Part shown: one piece after another, positions 60,256 through 64,000 of the stretch
Layout of the letters: the number at the start of each line of letters is the position of its first letter
Numbering within the stretch: the stretch's first letter is position 1
From: Sphingobacteriales bacterium
GTDB taxonomy: Bacteria; Bacteroidota; Bacteroidia; Chitinophagales; Chitinophagaceae
Length of the DNA: 64,000 nucleotides
Assembly (NCBI GenBank): GCA_016219985.1
Contig: JACRJO010000032.1
Location: forward strand, 558,001-622,000
Direction: 5' to 3'
Notes under the pieces: model-generated
The model's input: the letters and a program-made list of their open reading frames with translations, nothing else
The model's database searches: none
What the model was told of the DNA's origin: nothing
Program-made: the position numbers and the translations under genes

Positions 60256-62060
60256 CCGCCGCCGAATTTCAACATATCGCTTCCTCGATCCCCGCCCAGC
60301 CCGGTATCTATAAATACTTCGACGACCGGGATGAACTGCTCTATGTGGGAAAGGCCAAACATCTCCGTAAAAGGGTGAGTTCTTATTTCTCCAAAACCTT
60401 TACCACCTACAAAACGCACGAACTGGTGCAGCGGATCGCCCGGATTGAGTTTACGATCGTCAACTCGGAACAGGATGCCTTCCTGCTGGAAAATTCCCTG
60501 ATCAAGCAATACCAGCCCCGGTTCAATATCAACCTTAAGGATGATAAGACCTACCCCTTCATCGTCATCCGGAACGAGCCCTTTCCCCGGGTCTTCCTGA
60601 CCCGCCAGAAAAAAGAGGATGGATCGGAATACCTGGGACCCTATACCTCGGTAAAAAGAGTGCGGGAACTGCTGGAGTTCATCAAACAGACCATCCAGTT
60701 GAGGAATTGCACCCTGAACCTGACCCCGCAGAACATTGAAAAAAAGAAATTCAAAGTCTGCCTGGAATACCACCTGGGCAATTGCAAGGGCCCCTGCGAA
60801 GGACTGCAATCCACGGCTGATTATGAGGAGAACCTGCAACAGCTGAAAAACCTGCTGCGGGGAAACCTGGCCCCGGTGATCCGGCATTTTAAGGAAGAAA
60901 TGAAAGAACAGGCGGAAGGGCTGGCATTTGAAAAAGCCGAGCTGGTCCGGAAGAAGATCAGTTACCTTGAAAATTACCAGTCCCGGTCCGTGGTGGCCGG
61001 GGTAAAAGCCGGGGACCTCGATGTTTTTTATCTCCTGAAGGATAAAGAGGTCGCTTATGTGAATTACCTGATGGTCCGGAACGGATCGATTATCCAGACC
61101 CAGACCAACCGGGTGGAAACCCATCTCGACGAAAACCCCGAAGAAGTGCTGGGCTTCTCGGTGGCCACTTTACGGACTGCTTTTAACAGTGATGCCCGGG
61201 AGATCGTGGTTCCCATTCCTATTGATTTTCCCGGGAATGAGATACAGGTTACCGTGCCCAAAGGCGGTGACAAAAAGAAATTACTGGAACTGGCGGAAAA
61301 GAATGCCCGTTATTTTATTGACGAACTGCGGTCAAAAGAACGGCTCAGGCTCAATACCCGGCAAAGCGCCGGCCAGGCCCTGCTGGAACAATTACAGAAA
61401 GACCTGAACCTGCAGGAAACCCCGGTACATATTGAATGCTTCGATAACTCCAATTTCCAGGGCAGTTACCCGGTTTCGGCCATGGTCTGCTTCCGGTATG
61501 CCGAACCCAGCAAAAAAGATTACCGGCATTTCAATGTAAAAACGGTGGAAGGGATCAATGATTTTGCCACGATGAAAGAAGCCGTTTACAGGCGCTATAA
61601 ACGCCTTTCAGAAGAAGGACAGGAGTTTCCCCAATTGGTGATCATCGACGGCGGCAAGGGGCAATTAAGCGCGGCTAACGAAGCCATCACCGAACTGGGA
61701 CTGGCCGGCAGGACCACCCTGGTGGGACTGGCCAAGAATGTGGAAGAAGTTTTTTTTACCGGGGATACCGCTTCACTCAAACTTCCTTATAACAGTACCA
61801 GCCTGAAACTGCTGCGCCGGATCCGGGATGAAGTACATCGTTTCGGGATCACGTTCCACCGGCAAAAACGCAGCAAGGGTACCTTTAAAAACGAACTGGA
61901 AGATATTCCGGGTATTGGAAAATCCACGGCAGAATTACTGTTGAAAGAATTCAAATCGGTAAAGAAAATCATCGAAGCAGATGATGCCTCACTGGAAAAA
62001 ATAGCCGGGAAATCGAGGGCGGGTTTGATCCGGGATTATTTTAGCCGGAAAGTTTCTTAA
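60252..62060 (+). CDS. uvrC: Excinuclease ABC subunit C
   Basis: The 602-residue nuclease makes the two incisions of nucleotide excision repair with UvrA and UvrB. It has the GIY-YIG domain (QPGIYKYFDDRDELLYVGKA), the UvrB-interacting UVR helix (EQAEGLAFEKAELVRKKISY), the RNase H-like 5'-incision domain (ECFDNSNFQGSYPVSAMVCF) and C-terminal helix-hairpin-helix repeats (LEDIPGIGKSTAELLLKEF). All domains are intact and length is normal. It follows a lipoprotein gene with a 4-base overlap. Confidence 0.97.
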   Translation: MTAAEFQHIASSIPAQPGIYKYFDDRDELLYVGKAKHLRKRVSSYFSKTFTTYKTHELVQRIARIEFTIVNSEQDAFLLENSLIKQYQPRFNINLKDDKTYPFIVIRNEPFPRVFLTRQKKEDGSEYLGPYTSVKRVRELLEFIKQTIQLRNCTLNLTPQNIEKKKFKVCLEYHLGNCKGPCEGLQSTADYEENLQQLKNLLRGNLAPVIRHFKEEMKEQAEGLAFEKAELVRKKISYLENYQSRSVVAGVKAGDLDVFYLLKDKEVAYVNYLMVRNGSIIQTQTNRVETHLDENPEEVLGFSVATLRTAFNSDAREIVVPIPIDFPGNEIQVTVPKGGDKKKLLELAEKNARYFIDELRSKERLRLNTRQSAGQALLEQLQKDLNLQETPVHIECFDNSNFQGSYPVSAMVCFRYAEPSKKDYRHFNVKTVEGINDFATMKEAVYRRYKRLSEEGQEFPQLVIIDGGKGQLSAANEAITELGLAGRTTLVGLAKNVEEVFFTGDTASLKLPYNSTSLKLLRRIRDEVHRFGITFHRQKRSKGTFKNELEDIPGIGKSTAELLLKEFKSVKKIIEADDASLEKIAGKSRAGLIRDYFSRKVS

Positions 62061-62311
62061 TCCCTGGTTCGTTGCTATTCCTGGATTATTGATTAGTTGA
62101 TTACTGATTATTACCTCATATTGAATAGATCCTGTTTTTAGATACAGCAATACAGTGGAGAATCTGTTGCAGCGGTTCGAAAGACATTTCCCTAAAAAAA
62201 CACGCCAATAATCAATAAACAAATAATCAGTAATTAATAAACCTCATAACGAACATTCCGTTCGGATTACATATCTACCCCCTTCATTTTCAAGCTGGGG
62301 TATATACAAAA
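62061..62311. repeat. Degenerate AT-rich repeats after uvrC
   Basis: Short gattatt, gattagtt and gattact words at 62082-62113 and complementary words (aataatcaataa, aataatcagtaatt) at 62203-62238 form a loose inverted repeat separated by about 90 bases. They resemble the period-7/8 arrays elsewhere but are decayed. No gene was found. Confidence 0.5.
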
Positions 62312-62348
62312 AAAATGGGGCCGGAATAGAAATTCAGCCCCGTTTTTA
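62312..62348. terminator. Bidirectional-looking hairpin in the uvrC-gldN interval
   Basis: The arms aaaatggggc and gccccgtttt surround a 15-base loop, giving a GC stem framed by A-run and T-run, a terminator shape in both directions. It is 250 bases after uvrC and about 230 bases beyond the gldN stop. Confidence 0.6.
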
Positions 62349-62525
62349 AAATCCAATATCCTATGAAAAACCAAGACGAAAGTACAACTTTTCTCCAACT
62401 TTCCTATAGGACTTTTACGATTTTCGAAACATTTTTTTACTTAGTAATGAGTCTTTTAGAACTGAACAGGAAATCAATAAAATTATTGAAATGCGCCGGC
62501 TGAACAATCGCCCGCTTATCTTCCA

Positions 62526-62559
62526 AAGAAAAGGGCCGCATCGGTTTGATGCAGCCCTT
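62526..62559 (-). terminator. Rho-independent terminator of the gld cluster
   Basis: The 12-base arms aagggccgcatc / gatgcagccctt have one mismatch and a 5-base loop; on the minus strand the stem is followed by TTTTC. It lies about 20 bases after the gldN stop and closes the gldM-gldN unit. Confidence 0.8.
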
Positions 62560-62580
62560 ATTAATGTTTAAACAGGTTTC

Positions 62581-63591
62581 TTAGTAGGACCAGAGATCCT
62601 GTTCGAAATTGAATATTTTTTCTTTGATGTTTTCCCCTTCCAATAAGCGCAGGATCGGGTCATTGATATAGTTCCGGATCAGCTTATTACTTGGATTATC
62701 CAGGGTAGACCTAACAATATAACTGCTGAACATGCGGCTCTCAAACAGTTCTTCCCAGGTCATCCGGCTCTGTCCCATATTCTTGGGGTTATACACTTCG
62801 GCCTTGGCCAGCATGGGGCGGAGGTCGGGATAATATAACCAGAACAGGGAGGATGTACCCCTTTCTTTTGTGGTATTCGGAATATACTCTGTTTTAAGAA
62901 GACCAATACCCAGGATCCGCACAAACATCCGGCTGGATTCGCGGTCAAATACCCATTCTTCCTTTAAGCGGAGACGGGTTACTGATTTAGCATCGAAACT
63001 GGCCCGGGTTACATTCCAGCCAACGATCTTGTCAATCTGCTTGGTATCGTAGATCGGGAAGGTATCCAGTCTTCCGGCTGTCATTTGTTGTACATCTGCA
63101 ACGGCCAGGGGCAGGGTAAACCGGTCATCAGAGAAAGCGGTTACTTCTCCTGTTTGCACTGCTTTCATCAGCATATTCACAAACATCTGGCTGCCGTTAT
63201 CATCCACTGCTTCGTACATAAAGGTCTTATTCATCTTCTCCCGGAGATCGAGCTCTCTCCATACTTTTTCAGCATAGAGGGCATCATCCCAGCGAAGGTG
63301 CTCGTAAGGAAGGGGGGTGCGCTGGGTCAGGTTGCTCTTATCAAACGCATTGTCATTCCTCAGCGATTTCTTCGGGGAGATATCATTACTGGTGGTATCA
63401 TACGTCATAGGGAGACCGGCCATCGGGTCGTACCCGGAAGGAGGCTGCGTATTGTTATTTTGCTGCTGCTCATTCCCGGCAGGAACGGTCGGATTGGGAT
63501 CCTTCTTCTTTTTGGAAGTCCTTTGCGCATCGGCTGTGGTCAGCAAAAAGGCCGACAGCAGCAGGCAGGTCCCAAACTTTAAAAATTTCAT
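62581..63591 (-). CDS. gldN: Gliding motility / type IX secretion protein GldN
   Basis: The protein has about 336 residues, with a signal peptide (MKFLKFGTCLLLSAFLL, cleavage near ADAQ), a Lys/Pro/Gln-rich linker, and the conserved GldN core (RWDDALYAEKVWRELDLREK, FSDDRFTLPLAVADVQQM, EEWVFDRESSRMFVRILGIG, TSSLFWLYYPDLRPMLAKAE). GldN/PorN forms the periplasmic ring with GldK/PorK. Translation may begin five codons earlier at an ATG that overlaps the gldM stop (TAATG); MKFLK is chosen because it opens a normal signal peptide. Confidence 0.93.
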   Translation of the reverse strand: MKFLKFGTCLLLSAFLLTTADAQRTSKKKKDPNPTVPAGNEQQQNNNTQPPSGYDPMAGLPMTYDTTSNDISPKKSLRNDNAFDKSNLTQRTPLPYEHLRWDDALYAEKVWRELDLREKMNKTFMYEAVDDNGSQMFVNMLMKAVQTGEVTAFSDDRFTLPLAVADVQQMTAGRLDTFPIYDTKQIDKIVGWNVTRASFDAKSVTRLRLKEEWVFDRESSRMFVRILGIGLLKTEYIPNTTKERGTSSLFWLYYPDLRPMLAKAEVYNPKNMGQSRMTWEELFESRMFSSYIVRSTLDNPSNKLIRNYINDPILRLLEGENIKEKIFNFEQDLWSY

Positions 63592-63605
63592 ATTCATATC
63601 ACACA

Positions 63606-64000
63606 TTATTTAATGTAATAAACGAGTGAAGGGGCTTTTGTAGTACGTCCGTCCGGACCTTTTACCCTGATATCATCGATGGTCACCATCCGGTCCGCCT
63701 TAACGTGCTGGTTAATAGCCGCTCTGACCGCCCCGGAGAAAGAAGCACCCTGAACCGGGATAGAAACGATATCATCGTCTGTATCGCAGGTGAAAGTGAA
63801 ACTGACCACATCATAATTGAGTTCAAACGGGAAATTCTTGATACCGGCACCCACACCGCCCTGTGCCTTAAAGGCACCGGCCAGGAATGGCTCACCGCTG
63901 GGTTTCCCACCCACATAAGCCTGTGCTTCAGGGATAGTACGAACCCGGAAAGCACCGCCGCCGGCTACTTTACCATCCACAGAAACGGTGATCTTGCAAT
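63606..64000 (-). CDS. gldM: Gliding motility / type IX secretion motor protein GldM, C-terminal part
   Basis: The gene runs off the right edge; about 130 C-terminal residues are visible. They are beta-rich (FRVRTIPEAQAYVGGKPSGE, FPFELNYDVVSFTFTCDTDD, ending APSLVYYIK) and match the periplasmic end of GldM, the shaft of the GldLM rotary motor that powers type IX secretion. The stop overlaps a potential gldN start, and gldM-gldN is the conserved order. Confidence 0.88.
   Translation of the reverse strand, partial: CKITVSVDGKVAGGGAFRVRTIPEAQAYVGGKPSGEPFLAGAFKAQGGVGAGIKNFPFELNYDVVSFTFTCDTDDDIVSIPVQGASFSGAVRAAINQHVKADRMVTIDDIRVKGPDGRTTKAPSLVYYIK

Noticed and set aside
59994..61124. A 376-codon open frame opposite uvrC and the lipoprotein gene
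   Set aside because: It overlaps two strong genes on the other strand and reads as a low-complexity, Phe/Leu-rich antisense translation.
62363..62503. A 46-codon frame in the uvrC-gldN gap starting MKNQDESTTFLQ
   Set aside because: It has no convincing promoter or protein-like pattern, and it follows a hairpin in a region of decayed repeats. Left out as unsupported.
1..64000. Search for rRNA and tRNA genes by eye
   Set aside because: No 16S/23S-like block and no cloverleaf with a CCA-like end was found; a covariance-model scan would be needed to exclude small RNAs.

Overview
The window comes from a member of the phylum Bacteroidota, most likely a Chitinophagaceae-like gliding or soil bacterium. 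The evidence is the gliding/type IX secretion genes (gldB, gldN, 3' part of gldM), a TonB-dependent receptor, an ECF sigma factor paired with a membrane/beta-barrel protein, a DUF5686 protein, many short lipoproteins, and promoters of the TTG-N19-TAnnTTTG type (the best is at 10151-10180). No rRNA or tRNA gene was seen. Most of the window is ordinary chromosome.

Layout. 1-6.6 kb (minus strand): a pyruvate:ferredoxin oxidoreductase cluster (FAD/FeS oxidoreductase, nifJ, a dihydroorotate-dehydrogenase-like flavoprotein, a U32 peptidase-family protein cut by the window edge). 6.8-10 kb: two exported proteins and glyS. 10.1-12 kb: an AT-rich two-gene island with its own consensus promoter, encoding a 55-residue lysine-rich protein and a dGTPase-family HD hydrolase. 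12-19.6 kb: small metal/membrane proteins, a MazG-like hydrolase with a 50-residue partner, an exported protein resembling a lone type IX sorting domain, dtd, arfB, a di-haem cytochrome c peroxidase, a polysaccharide flippase and an MBL-fold hydrolase. 19.8-31.8 kb: a 1127-residue peptidase-like/propeller/barrel protein, DUF1361, dgkA, creD, a membrane-protein cluster with a winged-helix regulator, and a DUF5686 protein. 31.9-35.9 kb: glpK-glpD-glpF. 35.9-40.1 kb: class III aminotransferase, gamma carbonic anhydrase, small proteins and rsgA. 40.1-44.6 kb: a MoxR/DUF58/vWA cluster interrupted by a four-helix-bundle gene. 44.8-54.3 kb: lipocalin-like lipoprotein, nadE, gldB, apaG, icd, a SUI1 factor, nadC, DUF4783, gpmI and a haem-binding protein. 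54.3-62 kb: TonB receptor, ECF sigma factor and partner, lipoprotein and uvrC. 62.5-64 kb: gldN and gldM.

The clearest unexplained signal is in the repeats. Short arrays with period 7 (T-Y-N-N-N-R-S heptamers) or 8 (such as TGAGCCAA) recur through the window. Several begin exactly at or overlap a stop codon: glyS, dtd, the MBL hydrolase, moxR, icd, the SUI1 factor and the DUF4783 gene. Because 7 and 8 are not multiples of 3, stop triplets carried by such units fall in all three frames. Longer repeats also occur: a composite element in opposite orientations on both sides of 14.7-18.5 kb, an array of eight units of about 38 bp before rsgA, a 52-bp unit that supplies the end of glpK, and a palindrome inserted in frame in the aminotransferase gene.

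The best candidates for an undescribed system are the AT-rich dGTPase/small-protein island, which may be a nucleotide-depletion defence module, and the stop-codon-anchored repeats. A second regulatory candidate is the winged-helix regulator at 28.2-28.5 kb, with a matching 17-bp palindrome upstream of two neighbouring membrane-protein transcription units.
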